Assembly (NCBI GenBank): GCA_947501935.1
Contig: CANMXU010000019.1
Location: forward strand, 1-64,000
DNA: 64,000 nt
DNA from: an uncultured Alteromonadaceae bacterium
Lineage (GTDB): Bacteria > Pseudomonadota > Gammaproteobacteria > Enterobacterales > Alteromonadaceae
Direction: 5' to 3'
A program made the position numbers and the translations under genes. Shown piece after piece: positions 38,110-46,829 of this stretch; the first letter of the stretch is position 1; the number at the start of each line of letters is the position of its first letter. The notes below the pieces were generated by a model. It saw only the letters and a program-made list of their open reading frames with translations. It did not search any database and was not told the DNA's origin.

Positions 38110-39963
38110 ATGAAGATATTCACCCCTATATTTACTGTTCCTTCGTCGAGCAAAAAAATTGCCCTAGCGTTTGCCGGTTGCCTTACTTTAATACCAAGCA
38201 TTACGGCGGCAGAGCAATACATACGTTTAAAGTCACTTTCTGAAGTTAACGATAAAGCCTATACCGCTGTAGCAGAAATAGGTGTTGTCGTTAATGGCAC
38301 AGAAGTTACCAATAAATCAGCTTGGTCTTTACATTATGTAGATAGCGAAGAAACCGTTGCTGAAGATGGCGCAGCTGTTAACGCTTTCGATGGTAAAAAC
38401 AAAACCTATTGGCATACCAAGTGGCAAAACGGTTCAACTGGCCAGCCACACGAAATTCAAATCAATTTAGGCGCAGATCTAGACATTAGCGCTTTTACTT
38501 ATAAACCGCGTGCTGGCACCCAAGAAAATGGCCGTATTGCTAACTATGAGTTTTACATCAGTGACAATGGTACTGATTGGGGAAACCCTGTTGCAACAGG
38601 TACATTTAAAAATACCGGCACTAAGAAAACCGTAGAATTATCAGATGTAGTAACTCCTCCAGAGCCAGAACCAGAAAGCAGTTATCGTTACGTACGTTTA
38701 CGTGCTACCTCTGAAGTCAATGATAAAGCTTATACCGCAATAGCAGAGTTAAATGTATTGGTTGATAGCGCAGCTATTAGTCAAGATAATTGGACTGTTC
38801 ACTATGTTGACAGTGAAGAAACCGGCAGCGAATACAACATTGCAGAATATGCAATTGATGGCAATAACAATACCATTTGGCATACCGAATGGTCTGGTGC
38901 AGCACCGCGACCGCCACATGAAATTCAAATTGATTTAGGCGCAAGTTACGATATTAACGGCTTTGCTTATTTACCTCGTCAAAGCAGCCAAGAAAACGGC
39001 CGAATTGCTGATTATGAATTTTTTGTTAGTAGCGATGGTACTAATTGGGGCACAGCTGTTGCTTCAGGTACTTTTGCCAATTCACAAAGTGAAAAGGTCG
39101 TATTATTTGATGGCAGCGTAATAGTTCCTGACGGCCCTAAAATCACCTTTGGTGTGGTGGCTGATTGTCAGTATGATACCCGCTCGTCAAGCACCGATCG
39201 TCAATACAATATTTCTGATGATAAATTGGTTGAAGCAGTAGCATCGTTCAACTCGGTCAGCGTTGATTGGTCAGTGCACTTAGGTGACTTTATCGATAAA
39301 AACTACGAGAACTTTGATACTTTATTACCTATTTGGCGTGATCTAAATAACTGGGGTTACCATGTTTTAGGCAATCATGACTTTAGTGTTTTAGACTCAC
39401 TAAAAGATACCGTACCTGATAAATTAAGCATGCCTGCTCGTTATTACGACTTTACTGATCAAGACTGGCGCTTCGTCGTCATTGACGGTAATGACTTAAG
39501 CTTATATGCCTACCCTGATGGCGATGCTCGTGAGGAAGAGTCGCAAGAGCAATACGACATAATGAAAGCAGGTGGTGGTAACTTAAACTCTTTCGAAACC
39601 TACAATGGTGGTGTAAGCAGTGAACAACTCGCCTGGTTAGAGCAAGTATTAGATGACGCCGATAACAAAGGCCAACGAGTTATTTTATTCTCACATTTCC
39701 CTGTTTTTCCGGCCAACGTGCATAACTTATGGAATGCAAAAGCTGTGGTAAATATTTTAGAAGACCATAGCGGTGTTAGAGCTTGGTTTAACGGCCATAA
39801 CCATAAAGGTAACTACGGCAAGCGCAATGGCATTCACTATGTAACCTTTGACGGCATGGTAGATACCACTGAAAATGCTTACAGTATTGTAGAGTTACAC
39901 GACGATAAAATATTAGTTAAAGGTAGCGGTCACCAAGAAGATATGGTGTTAGCGATAGACTAA
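38110..39963 (+). CDS. Exported metallophosphoesterase with two discoidin domains
   Basis: A 617-residue protein. A long signal sequence (about 34 residues, ending ITAAEQ) is followed by two copies of an F5/8-type C (discoidin, CBM32-like) domain at about 36-185 and 192-335 that share YVDSEET, PHEIQI and QENGRIA motifs. A calcineurin-like phosphoesterase domain follows from about 341. Metal ligands are visible in VVADCQYD (near 352), HLGDFIDKN (near 391), LGNHDFS, FSHFPVFP and NGHNHKG. FGVVADCQYD with SDDKLVEAVASFN resembles Mn-dependent ADP-ribose/CDP-alcohol diphosphatases (ADPRM). It probably acts outside the cytoplasm on nucleotide or sugar phosphates while bound to polysaccharide; the substrate is inferred. 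Confidence 0.85.
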   Translation: MKIFTPIFTVPSSSKKIALAFAGCLTLIPSITAAEQYIRLKSLSEVNDKAYTAVAEIGVVVNGTEVTNKSAWSLHYVDSEETVAEDGAAVNAFDGKNKTYWHTKWQNGSTGQPHEIQINLGADLDISAFTYKPRAGTQENGRIANYEFYISDNGTDWGNPVATGTFKNTGTKKTVELSDVVTPPEPEPESSYRYVRLRATSEVNDKAYTAIAELNVLVDSAAISQDNWTVHYVDSEETGSEYNIAEYAIDGNNNTIWHTEWSGAAPRPPHEIQIDLGASYDINGFAYLPRQSSQENGRIADYEFFVSSDGTNWGTAVASGTFANSQSEKVVLFDGSVIVPDGPKITFGVVADCQYDTRSSSTDRQYNISDDKLVEAVASFNSVSVDWSVHLGDFIDKNYENFDTLLPIWRDLNNWGYHVLGNHDFSVLDSLKDTVPDKLSMPARYYDFTDQDWRFVVIDGNDLSLYAYPDGDAREEESQEQYDIMKAGGGNLNSFETYNGGVSSEQLAWLEQVLDDADNKGQRVILFSHFPVFPANVHNLWNAKAVVNILEDHSGVRAWFNGHNHKGNYGKRNGIHYVTFDGMVDTTENAYSIVELHDDKILVKGSGHQEDMVLAID

Positions 39964-39971
39964 CGTTAAAT

Positions 39972-40027
39972 AGCGGATAAGTTATAAGCTTCGAAGCCGT
40001 AAGTTACAAGCGGATAAGTTATAAGCT
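39972..40027. repeat. 19-bp direct repeat, period 37
   Basis: AGCGGATAAGTTATAAGCT occurs at 39972-39990 and exactly again at 40009-40027, directly after the phosphoesterase stop and before its terminator. Confidence 0.88.
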
Positions 40028-40063
40028 GAAAGTTTTAAAAACGCTTTAACCCGTCCTTGAAAT

Positions 40064-40097
40064 AAAAAGCAGAAAGCACTCCTTTCTGCTTTTTTTA
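40064..40097 (+). terminator. Terminator after the phosphoesterase gene
   Basis: AAAAAGCAGAAAG pairs with CTTTCTGCTTTTT over a CACTC-type loop, followed by a T-run. Confidence 0.9.
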
Positions 40098-40168
40098 CGC
40101 CTGATATTCCGCTTTTTAGCAAACTCTGTCATCATAGCGCCACGTATCCATTTTCAGAACAGCTGCTG

Positions 40169-40540
40169 ATGACAATATCTCGCCGACAATTTGCTCACCT
40201 GACCGAAATTGGCATTAATTTATGGCAACGTAAAGCAAGTCAAACATCAACAGAGCAAATAAATGATACTAACGAAACAGCAACTCGACTTAGTGTAGAT
40301 ATAAAAACACTGAGTAATAGCCAACTGTTTAAAGACCTTTTGACACATTTCAATTTATCGATTGGTGAAGTCAACATACAAGATAATAAAATCAATCTTG
40401 GCTTTATTAATTGGCAACTTACTAAGCAGACAAAATGCCAATTAAACCAGCAAGTGTTAACCACTCCACCATTAAGTGAAATAATGCACAGCCCACAATT
40501 AAAATGCCAATTGTGGCAATTATTAGCAGAGCAACAATAA
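40169..40540 (+). CDS. holD: DNA polymerase III psi subunit
   Basis: A 123-residue protein identified by its N-terminus MTISRRQFAHLTEIGINLWQ (the conserved segment by which psi binds chi), its C-terminal MHSPQLKCQLWQLLAEQ, its size and its position directly before rimI, the same order as E. coli. Psi links the chi subunit to the clamp loader and so to single-strand binding protein. The middle of the sequence is poorly conserved, which is normal for HolD. The rimI ATG follows the stop by 2 bp, implying translational coupling. Confidence 0.85.
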   Translation: MTISRRQFAHLTEIGINLWQRKASQTSTEQINDTNETATRLSVDIKTLSNSQLFKDLLTHFNLSIGEVNIQDNKINLGFINWQLTKQTKCQLNQQVLTTPPLSEIMHSPQLKCQLWQLLAEQQ

Positions 40541-40542
40541 AT

Positions 40543-40992
40543 ATGGCCCTTTCATTCCACACCATAACCACTAACGATGTTAGCAAACTTATGCCCATTG
40601 AAGAGGCTTGTCATTCCCACCCTTGGACAGAAAAAACTTTCACAAGCTGTACTGGTGGTCGATATTTTGGTGAGTATTTAATTCAAGATAACAACATTTT
40701 GGGCTTTTATGTTGGCGAACATGTGGCCGGTGAAGCGACCTTGATGGATATATGTGTTGACCCAGCCCAGCAAGGTAGCGGTTTTGGCAAAGCCCTACTT
40801 GAGCAATTTATCAAGCAAGCCAAAAACCTTGATAACAACAAGGCATTTTTAGAAGTGCGTTCGAAGAATATATCAGCACAAATGCTTTATATTAATTATG
40901 GTTTTATTGAAATTAGTCGCCGAACTGGCTATTACCCAAGCGCTTCAGGTTTTGGTTATGAAGATGCAATTGTAATGTCGGCAAGCTTATAA
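40543..40992 (+). CDS. rimI: Ribosomal protein bS18 alanine N-acetyltransferase
   Basis: A 149-residue GNAT acetyltransferase that acetylates the N-terminal alanine of ribosomal protein S18. Landmarks: IEEACHSHPWTEKTF near the start, the acetyl-CoA pyrophosphate loop DPAQQGSGFGKALLEQF, EVRSKNISAQMLYINYGF and RRTGYYPSASG. I begin at the ATG at 40543, 2 bp after holD, which gives the usual length of RimI (148 in E. coli). A frame-compatible ATG at 40504 lies inside holD. Confidence 0.95.
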   Translation: MALSFHTITTNDVSKLMPIEEACHSHPWTEKTFTSCTGGRYFGEYLIQDNNILGFYVGEHVAGEATLMDICVDPAQQGSGFGKALLEQFIKQAKNLDNNKAFLEVRSKNISAQMLYINYGFIEISRRTGYYPSASGFGYEDAIVMSASL

Positions 40993-41135
40993 ACTAATTT
41001 CACCACTTAAACAAAGCACCGATTACAAAATAAAACAACTAGTAACATCGCCTTGCTACTTTATCACCTTTTGAAAGCCTATTATTTCATCACCTTTAAA
41101 TTTTGATATAGCTAACAATTAGCACTAGGTGATTT

Positions 41136-41381
41136 ATGTTTAGTCAACTTTCCTTATCAACCGACACCGAAGTTATGCCAAGTGAAGTTACTCACTTAGT
41201 ATTAGCTGAAGCGATCGCGCAAATATCAAAATTAACCGGCCTTTCAAAACAAGCTAGCAAAGCTTTAGTTAAACAGCAGTTATTTAATACTAGTGATAAA
41301 AAAACCGCTAAGTGTGCAAACGATGAAATAATTACTCATCATGAAACTGACTTTATTTTTGACCTATTTAACAATAGTTAA
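41136..41381 (+). CDS. Small hypothetical protein, 81 residues
   Basis: An unrecognised 81-residue soluble protein starting MFSQLSLSTDTEVMPSEV. The central part is an Ala/Lys/Leu-rich helical stretch (LVLAEAIAQISKLTGLSKQASKALVKQQ, residues about 22-48, here cited in pieces), and the tail is acidic with histidines (ITHHETDFIFDLF). No signal peptide or membrane helix. It stands alone after rimI and before a repeat-rich spacer. A DNA- or protein-binding helix pair is conceivable but not shown. The uninterrupted frame and gammaproteobacterial codon use support coding; nothing more can be said. Confidence 0.5.
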   Translation: MFSQLSLSTDTEVMPSEVTHLVLAEAIAQISKLTGLSKQASKALVKQQLFNTSDKKTAKCANDEIITHHETDFIFDLFNNS

Positions 41382-41501
41382 CCTCAGCTCTGCTTAACAA
41401 ATCATTCTATAGTGGCTAGTTTTAATATTACTTTATATTTCAAGGCATCAAAATTTTCTAGCCTGGTTGAAGTTAATTCAATTTATTTTAGTTTTTTTAA
41501 A

Positions 41502-41616
41502 TTAATTTTGAACTAAATCTACAAACACTACTCTTACTTTACGAGAGTTTTATTTCCCTTAAGTGTTTCATGTTTTATAGCGCATTTTTTAATGCGCTAT
41601 TTTTTTGCCTGCAGGA
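41502..41616 (+). repeat. Long direct repeat, copy 1, with terminator
   Basis: This about 115-bp stretch runs from AATTTTGAACTAA through ACTCTTACTTTACGAGAG and TTTATTTCCCTTA to the hairpin TAGCGCATT-TTTT-AATGCGCTA (41578-41599) plus seven T, then GCCTGCAGG. It matches copy 2 at most positions. A short stable RNA ending at the terminator is possible. Confidence 0.75.
41578..41606 (+). terminator. Intrinsic terminator in repeat copy 1
   Basis: TAGCGCATT (41578-41586) pairs with AATGCGCTA (41591-41599) over TTTT, followed by seven T. Confidence 0.9.
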
Positions 41617-41763
41617 TGTAGGTATGACGTGATTCCAGGGATGAAAAAGAACGTCGGCCTGCAGGATGTAGGTATGAGGTGATTTCAGGGATGAAAAGAA
41701 CGTCGGCCTATAGGATGTAGGTATGGCCTAATTACATGAGCGCATGGACGAAATGGAACGTCG
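41607..41763 (+). repeat. Tandem GCCTGCAGGA units, first block of three
   Basis: Three head-to-tail units at 41607-41656, 41657-41705 and 41706-41763. Each opens with GCCTGCAGGATGTAGGTATG or a near variant (CCTGCA-GGA-TGTAGG can fold as a short hairpin) and closes with GAACGTCG. Lengths are 50, 49 and 58 bp; differences lie in the middle of the unit. Confidence 0.85.
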
Positions 41764-41816
41764 GCCTTGATTTGCCTAAATAAAAAGACTTTAAAATTAA
41801 ATTACAATTAACTCAT

Positions 41817-41930
41817 TTAATTTTGAACTAATTCGCAATACACCACTCTTACTTTACGAGAGCTTTATTTCCCTTAGTTTTTCATGTTTTTTAGCGCATT
41901 TATTAATGCGCTATTTTTTTGCCTACAGGA
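41817..41930 (+). repeat. Long direct repeat, copy 2, with terminator
   Basis: The second copy of the 41502-41616 segment, with the same ACTCTTACTTTACGAGAG and TTTATTTCCCTTA blocks, and hairpin TAGCGCATT-TATT-AATGCGCTA (41892-41913) plus seven T. It ends in GCCTACAGGA. Confidence 0.75.
41892..41920 (+). terminator. Intrinsic terminator in repeat copy 2
   Basis: TAGCGCATT (41892-41900) pairs with AATGCGCTA (41905-41913), followed by seven T. The loop differs by one base from copy 1. Confidence 0.9.
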
Positions 41931-42060
41931 AATAGGTATGGCCTAATTACATAAGCGCATGGATGAAAAAGAACGTCGGCCTGCAGGATGTAGGTATGGC
42001 CTAATCACATAAGCACATAAGCACATAAGCACATAAGCGCATGGACGAAAAAGAACCTCG
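41921..42060 (+). repeat. Tandem GCCTGCAGGA units, second block of two
   Basis: Units at 41921-41978 and 41979-42060 share the same opening and the GAACGTCG/GAACCTCG ending. The second is enlarged by four exact copies of the 8-mer CACATAAG at 42006-42037. A decayed sixth unit may start at 42061. Confidence 0.85.
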
Positions 42061-42235
42061 GACTAGAGGAAATAGGCATAAGATGATTGCATAAATGCTA
42101 AACAACAACTGTATTTTTCAATAACTCCTTAGCTAAATTACCAACAAAGATTTCTTAATAACGACAAATCAAATAGAATGATTGTTATTCTCATTCCGTA
42201 TTTGCGTTTAATATCTTTATTAAGAGAGCTTGCCG

Positions 42236-43894
42236 TTGCTAAACCTCACCTTTGTAAATCAATATATTGCTAATCTTCCTAGCGATAACTTAACAGAAAA
42301 TTATCCACGCCAAGTTGAGCATGCCGCTTATTCAGTAGCAACACCTATTAAGGTCGCGAAGCCACAACTTATTGCCTTTAATGAAGACGTGGCCAACATG
42401 CTCGACTTTTCATTTGATGACTACACACCGGCAGAACTGGCTGAGGTACTTACCGGCAATAACTTAACCGAGAGCATGCAGCCATATGCAATGTGTTATG
42501 GCGGCCATCAATTTGGCAACTGGGCGGGGCAACTAGGCGATGGCCGAGCAATTAACTTAGGTGATGTATTAACCGAAAACTATGGTCATAAAACCATTCA
42601 ATTAAAAGGTGCTGGCCCTACGCCCTATTCTAGAACCGCAGACGGCTTAGCGGTATTGCGCTCGTCTATTCGTGAATTTTTATGCTCTGAGGCAATGTAT
42701 CATTTAAATGTGCCGACCACGCGCGCATTAAGTTTATGTTTAACCGGTGATAAAGTGCGCCGCGATATGTTTTACGATGGCAACGCTAAATATGAGCTTG
42801 GCGCTGTGGTATGTCGAGTCTCTTCCTCTTTTACCCGTTTTGGCAGTATGCAACTAGCCGCCAATAGAGGCGATGGCGCTTTACTACAAGCCCAAGCACA
42901 ATATTGTATTAAGGCTGATTTTGCTCACCTACTAGTGAATAGTGATAACCAAGAGCAAGAGTTTAGCGCTGAAGTTTATGCCAACTGGTTTGAAGAAATT
43001 TGCCAACGTACCTGTAAATTAGTGGTTGATTGGATGCGTATCGGTTTTGTTCATGGCGTATTAAATACCGATAATATGTCGATACTTGGCGAAACCATCG
43101 ATTTTGGCCCTTACGGTTGGGTGGATGACTTTGACCCGAACTGGACACCAAATACCACCGACGCTCAAGGAAAACGCTATCGTTTTGGCGCACAAGCACA
43201 AGTGTGCCGTTGGAATTTATGTCAATTAGCCAATGCAATTTACCCGCTAATAAAAGACGCGAAACCACTGCAAAAGTGCATCGATGACTTTACCGATAAT
43301 TATCAGCAACAATGGGCTGAGATGATGACGGAAAAATTGGGTTTTGAGCAATATATCGAATCTAGTGACCAAGCAATTTTCACCCAGCTAGAAAACTTAC
43401 TCGCCAGCGTAGAAACTGACATGACCTTATTTTACCGCAAGTTAGCTAGCTTTAACGTTACCGTAGAAAGCGCGGCTGAAAGCCAAATCCCTGCTAAAGC
43501 CCAAGCAGCAACTAACGATAAACTCGCCCACTTTCATGACTGTTATTATCAACCTGAGCAATTAACAGCAGAATACCAAAACAACTTAAATCTATGGCTA
43601 ACAAGCTATAGTGACCGCTTACTTAGTCAAAATAAATCAGACATTGAAGGCTTTGATAATAATGCTCGTATTAAAAAAATGAATGCGGTTAATCCTAAAT
43701 ATGTCCTAAGAAATTATCTTGCTCAACAAGCCATTGATAAAGCAGAGCAAGGGGATTTTAGCGAAATTCATACCTTACAGAAAATTTTACAACACCCTTA
43801 CGATGAACAACCTGAATTTGAACAATACGCGCAAAAGCGCCCTGAATGGGCAAGAAATAAAGCCGGTTGTTCAATGCTTTCATGTAGCTCTTAA
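42236..43894 (+). CDS. selO: Protein adenylyltransferase SelO
   Basis: About 552 residues of the SelO/YdiU pseudokinase-fold family, which transfers AMP to Ser/Thr/Tyr of target proteins with ATP bound in flipped orientation. Blocks: PYAMCYGGHQFGNWAGQLGDGRA, LKGAGPTPYSRTADGLAVLRS (quoted in part), FVHGVLNTDNMSILGETIDFG and FDPNWTPN. The C-terminus ends CSMLSCSS, with cysteine where eukaryotic SelO has selenocysteine. No ATG is available near the N-terminus; TTG at 42236 is 7 nt after AAGAGAG, while a TTG at 42230 is too close. It is expected to protect against oxidative stress. Confidence 0.92.
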   Translation: MLNLTFVNQYIANLPSDNLTENYPRQVEHAAYSVATPIKVAKPQLIAFNEDVANMLDFSFDDYTPAELAEVLTGNNLTESMQPYAMCYGGHQFGNWAGQLGDGRAINLGDVLTENYGHKTIQLKGAGPTPYSRTADGLAVLRSSIREFLCSEAMYHLNVPTTRALSLCLTGDKVRRDMFYDGNAKYELGAVVCRVSSSFTRFGSMQLAANRGDGALLQAQAQYCIKADFAHLLVNSDNQEQEFSAEVYANWFEEICQRTCKLVVDWMRIGFVHGVLNTDNMSILGETIDFGPYGWVDDFDPNWTPNTTDAQGKRYRFGAQAQVCRWNLCQLANAIYPLIKDAKPLQKCIDDFTDNYQQQWAEMMTEKLGFEQYIESSDQAIFTQLENLLASVETDMTLFYRKLASFNVTVESAAESQIPAKAQAATNDKLAHFHDCYYQPEQLTAEYQNNLNLWLTSYSDRLLSQNKSDIEGFDNNARIKKMNAVNPKYVLRNYLAQQAIDKAEQGDFSEIHTLQKILQHPYDEQPEFEQYAQKRPEWARNKAGCSMLSCSS

Positions 43895-44031
43895 TAACCT
43901 ACTAACCACCGGGCAGCTCAATTACTCATTTTAACAACATATGTGACATATCTAACGTTTGTTGTTAAAATGCGCGCCACTTTTAATCTACAGCACCGTA
44001 TTTACGTTACGGTTAGCTCAATGGGTAAGCA

Positions 44032-45081
44032 ATGACCAACTCTAAAAATCAAGACCAGCAAACTAATACCGAACAAACTAGTACCGAACAAGAAAGCACC
44101 GAGCAAACTGTTGTTTGTGCACTTTATAAATTTGTTCGTTTAGAAAACTATCAAAACTTAAAAGCCCCTTTACTCAGCCATATGGAAAACCAGCAAGTAA
44201 GAGGTACACTTTTATTAGCTCACGAAGGTATTAACGGTACCGTAGCTGGCTCTCAAGCAGGTATTAATTCTGTACTTGAGTTTTTACAAAACGATGAACG
44301 TTTATCTCCAATTTCATATAAATTTTCTTATCATCAAAACAATCCTTTTCAACGCACAAAAGTGAAGTTAAAAAAAGAAATTGTCACCATGGGTGTTGAA
44401 GGAATAGACCCTTTACAAGTGGTGGGTACATACGTAAAACCTAAAGACTGGAACGCCCTAATTTCAGACCCTGAAGTTTTATTAGTTGATACGCGTAACG
44501 ACTACGAAGTAGAAATTGGTACTTTTGAAAATGCAGTAAATCCCAATACCGAAAACTTTCGTGAATTTCCTGAATACGTTAAAAACAACCTAGATAAAAA
44601 CAAACACAAAAAAGTCGCCATGTATTGTACTGGCGGTATTCGTTGTGAAAAATCAACCGCTTATATGAAAGAGCAAGGTTTTGAAGAAGTTTATCACCTT
44701 GAAGGCGGCATTTTAAAATACTTAGAAGAAGTGCCAAGTGAAGAAACCATGTGGCAAGGCGAGTGTTTTGTTTTTGACGGCCGCGTTGCGGTTAATCATA
44801 ACCTTGAACAAGGTAGCTACGACCAATGTTTTGCTTGTCGTCACCCGATCACTGAAGATGAAAAACAAAGCGACCTTTATATTAAAGGTATTAGCTGTCC
44901 AAAATGTCACGACAAAATGAGCACCGAGCAAAAAGCTCGTTTTGCAGAGCGCCAACGTCAAATGGACTTAGCTAAAGCCCGTGGTGACAGTCATATTGGC
45001 GGTGATATTAAAGACCTTATTGAACAACGCCGTGAGCAGAAAAAAGCTCAACGCGAAAAAGCACAAGCGAATAACAAATAG
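44032..45081 (+). CDS. trhO: tRNA uridine(34) hydroxylase
   Basis: A 349-residue rhodanese-fold enzyme (YceA/TrhO) that makes 5-hydroxyuridine at position 34 of certain tRNAs. N-terminal acylphosphatase-like part ([13 protein letters not shown]), rhodanese domain from about 135 with catalytic cysteine in [12 protein letters not shown], and a C-terminal CxxC/CPxC zinc-like knuckle ([18 protein letters not shown]). A low-complexity extension made of repeated STEQ/NTEQ precedes the conserved part at about residues 10-25. A basic Gln/Lys/Arg tail ends the protein. It is the divergent, non-E. coli branch of the family. Confidence 0.93.
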   Translation: MTNSKNQDQQTNTEQTSTEQESTEQTVVCALYKFVRLENYQNLKAPLLSHMENQQVRGTLLLAHEGINGTVAGSQAGINSVLEFLQNDERLSPISYKFSYHQNNPFQRTKVKLKKEIVTMGVEGIDPLQVVGTYVKPKDWNALISDPEVLLVDTRNDYEVEIGTFENAVNPNTENFREFPEYVKNNLDKNKHKKVAMYCTGGIRCEKSTAYMKEQGFEEVYHLEGGILKYLEEVPSEETMWQGECFVFDGRVAVNHNLEQGSYDQCFACRHPITEDEKQSDLYIKGISCPKCHDKMSTEQKARFAERQRQMDLAKARGDSHIGGDIKDLIEQRREQKKAQREKAQANNK

Positions 45082-45106
45082 TTAAAATCAGTTTACTATT
45101 GATAAG

Positions 45107-45147
45107 AAAAAGCCAGCTAAAACGAATTGTGTTTTAACTGGCTTTTA
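45107..45147. terminator. Bidirectional terminator, trhO and M28 peptidase genes
   Basis: AAAAGCCAG...CTGGCTTTT, with inner TAAAAC/GTTTTA pairing, lies between two convergent genes with A- and T-runs on both sides. Confidence 0.85.
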
Positions 45148-45194
45148 TATTTCTAACTTATCGCTTCTTACTTACAACTTATGGCTTTTTACTT

Positions 45195-46829
45195 TTAACG
45201 CTTAAATTCAGAGGTTTTACTCCACTTGGGCCAAACATTTTCTTTTGACAATTCATAGCCAATTTCAAAGAAAGCTTGCATATCTTGCACCGCACCTGAA
45301 AGGTCCCAGTCATCACTGTATTCATCACACAGATTGTGATAACACTTAGATAAACGTGCGCCTATTTTTTCTCGCAGCGCTTTTGTCGCTTCATCTGCTG
45401 GCGTTTTACCGCTTTTAGCATAAAGGGCTGGAATGCCAATATTAGCAAAAGCGAAGTGATCTGAACGATAATAAATACCTGCTGCAGGACGTGGGTCACC
45501 GGCAATCACGCGGCCTTGTTTTTCTGCAGCAACAGTTAAGTAGTTATCAAGCTCTGATTGTCCTAAACCATAAACAGAAACATCTTTACTGGCGCCATCT
45601 ACATTTAAGGCATCCATATTCAAGTTAGCAACCGTTTTTGCTGCTGGAATAATTGGGTTAGCAGCATAAAACTTAGAACCTAACAAACCTTGTTCTTCAG
45701 CAGTTACCGCTAACACAGTAATTGAACGCTCTGGGCGCACTGGCAGTTTTGCAAAAGCTTCGGCTACTTCAATTAACGCCGCCGTACCTGAGGCATTATC
45801 CACCGCGCCGTTATAAATTTGATCGCCGGTTAAACTTTTATCAATACCTAAGTGATCCCAATGCGCTGTATAAATAATGTGTTCATCAGCTTTTTTACTG
45901 CCCGGCAAGGTGGCAATCACGTTGTATGAAACTGACTCTTTCACGGTATTTTTAATTGTAACCGATGCGGTTAAATCACCCATATTCACATGGTAACTAC
46001 CTTGGGCCGCTTTTGCTTTTGCTTGTTCAAAGTTCAAACCCGCTTTTGCAAATAGCTCTTTGGCAACATCGCTATTTACCCAACCTTCAACGGCAACACG
46101 ACCTTTGTTTTTATCTTCACGAACAAAACCAAACTGCGCACCACTCCATGAATTTTCAACAACTCCCCAACCATAAGAGGCAGGCGCAGTTTCATGAATA
46201 ATAATCGCGCCTTCAGCCCCTTGGCGGCTGGCTTCTTCATATTTGTATGTCCAGCGGCCATAGTAAGTCATGGCTTTACCATTAAAAATGGCAGGATCTT
46301 CTGTGGCAAAACCTGGATCGTTAACCAGCATGACCACTGTTTTACCTTTTACGTCTAAACCTTGGTAATCATTCCAATTATATTCTGGAGCGTTAACACC
46401 ATAACCGACAAACACTAACTCAGAGTCTTTTAGCTGCTCTAATTCACTAATGCGGCTAGAGCCCATTACCATTTCAGGGCCATATTGATAGTCTTTACCG
46501 CCAATAGATAAGGTCATATCAGGCGATGCCTCAATAGACACCATAGGCACCGCTTGTAAAAAGCTGTCACCATTACCCGGCTTAAAACCAACCGCGGTTA
46601 ACTGCTCTGTTAAGTAGGCAAGCGTAAGCTCTTCGCCTTTACTTGACGGCGCACGTCCTTCAAATTCATCAGAGGCAAGTACTTTAATGTGCTCAGCAAG
46701 TTGCTCTTTATTAATGCTGTTATAGCTAGCTGCTACATCTGTCGAAGTATTATCTTCAGTAGTACCACAGCCAATTAAGACCATTGACGAAACTGAAACA
46801 AGCAGAGATAAACCGATTATTTTTTTCAT
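45195..46829 (-). CDS. M28 family metallopeptidase, lipoprotein
   Basis: A 544-residue exported peptidase. The N-terminus MKKIIGLSLLVSVSSMVLIGCG has a lipobox (LIGC), so it is a lipoprotein. A PA insert domain at about 140-260 precedes the M28 catalytic domain, whose two-zinc ligands are visible in TAHWDHLG, GAVDNASGTAALIEVAEAF, TAEEQGLLGSKFY, NMDAL and YRSDHFAF. Members are aminopeptidases that take amino acids from peptide N-termini. It probably helps to use extracellular peptides, as does the DPP IV at the window end. Single gene. Confidence 0.93.
   Translation of the reverse strand: MKKIIGLSLLVSVSSMVLIGCGTTEDNTSTDVAASYNSINKEQLAEHIKVLASDEFEGRAPSSKGEELTLAYLTEQLTAVGFKPGNGDSFLQAVPMVSIEASPDMTLSIGGKDYQYGPEMVMGSSRISELEQLKDSELVFVGYGVNAPEYNWNDYQGLDVKGKTVVMLVNDPGFATEDPAIFNGKAMTYYGRWTYKYEEASRQGAEGAIIIHETAPASYGWGVVENSWSGAQFGFVREDKNKGRVAVEGWVNSDVAKELFAKAGLNFEQAKAKAAQGSYHVNMGDLTASVTIKNTVKESVSYNVIATLPGSKKADEHIIYTAHWDHLGIDKSLTGDQIYNGAVDNASGTAALIEVAEAFAKLPVRPERSITVLAVTAEEQGLLGSKFYAANPIIPAAKTVANLNMDALNVDGASKDVSVYGLGQSELDNYLTVAAEKQGRVIAGDPRPAAGIYYRSDHFAFANIGIPALYAKSGKTPADEATKALREKIGARLSKCYHNLCDEYSDDWDLSGAVQDMQAFFEIGYELSKENVWPKWSKTSEFKR

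Larger units (their letters stand above)
41382..42229. other. Repeat-rich 850-bp spacer before selO
   Basis: There is no protein gene. The spacer holds two about 114-bp imperfect direct repeats, each ending in an intrinsic terminator (41502-41616 and 41817-41930), each followed by tandem GCCTGCAGGA-type units. The last 100 bp before selO are AT-rich and probably contain its promoter. Confidence 0.75.

Noticed and set aside
41607..42060. CRISPR array
   Set aside because: The units are contiguous, vary in length and share sequence through most of their extent; there are no unique spacers and no cas genes.
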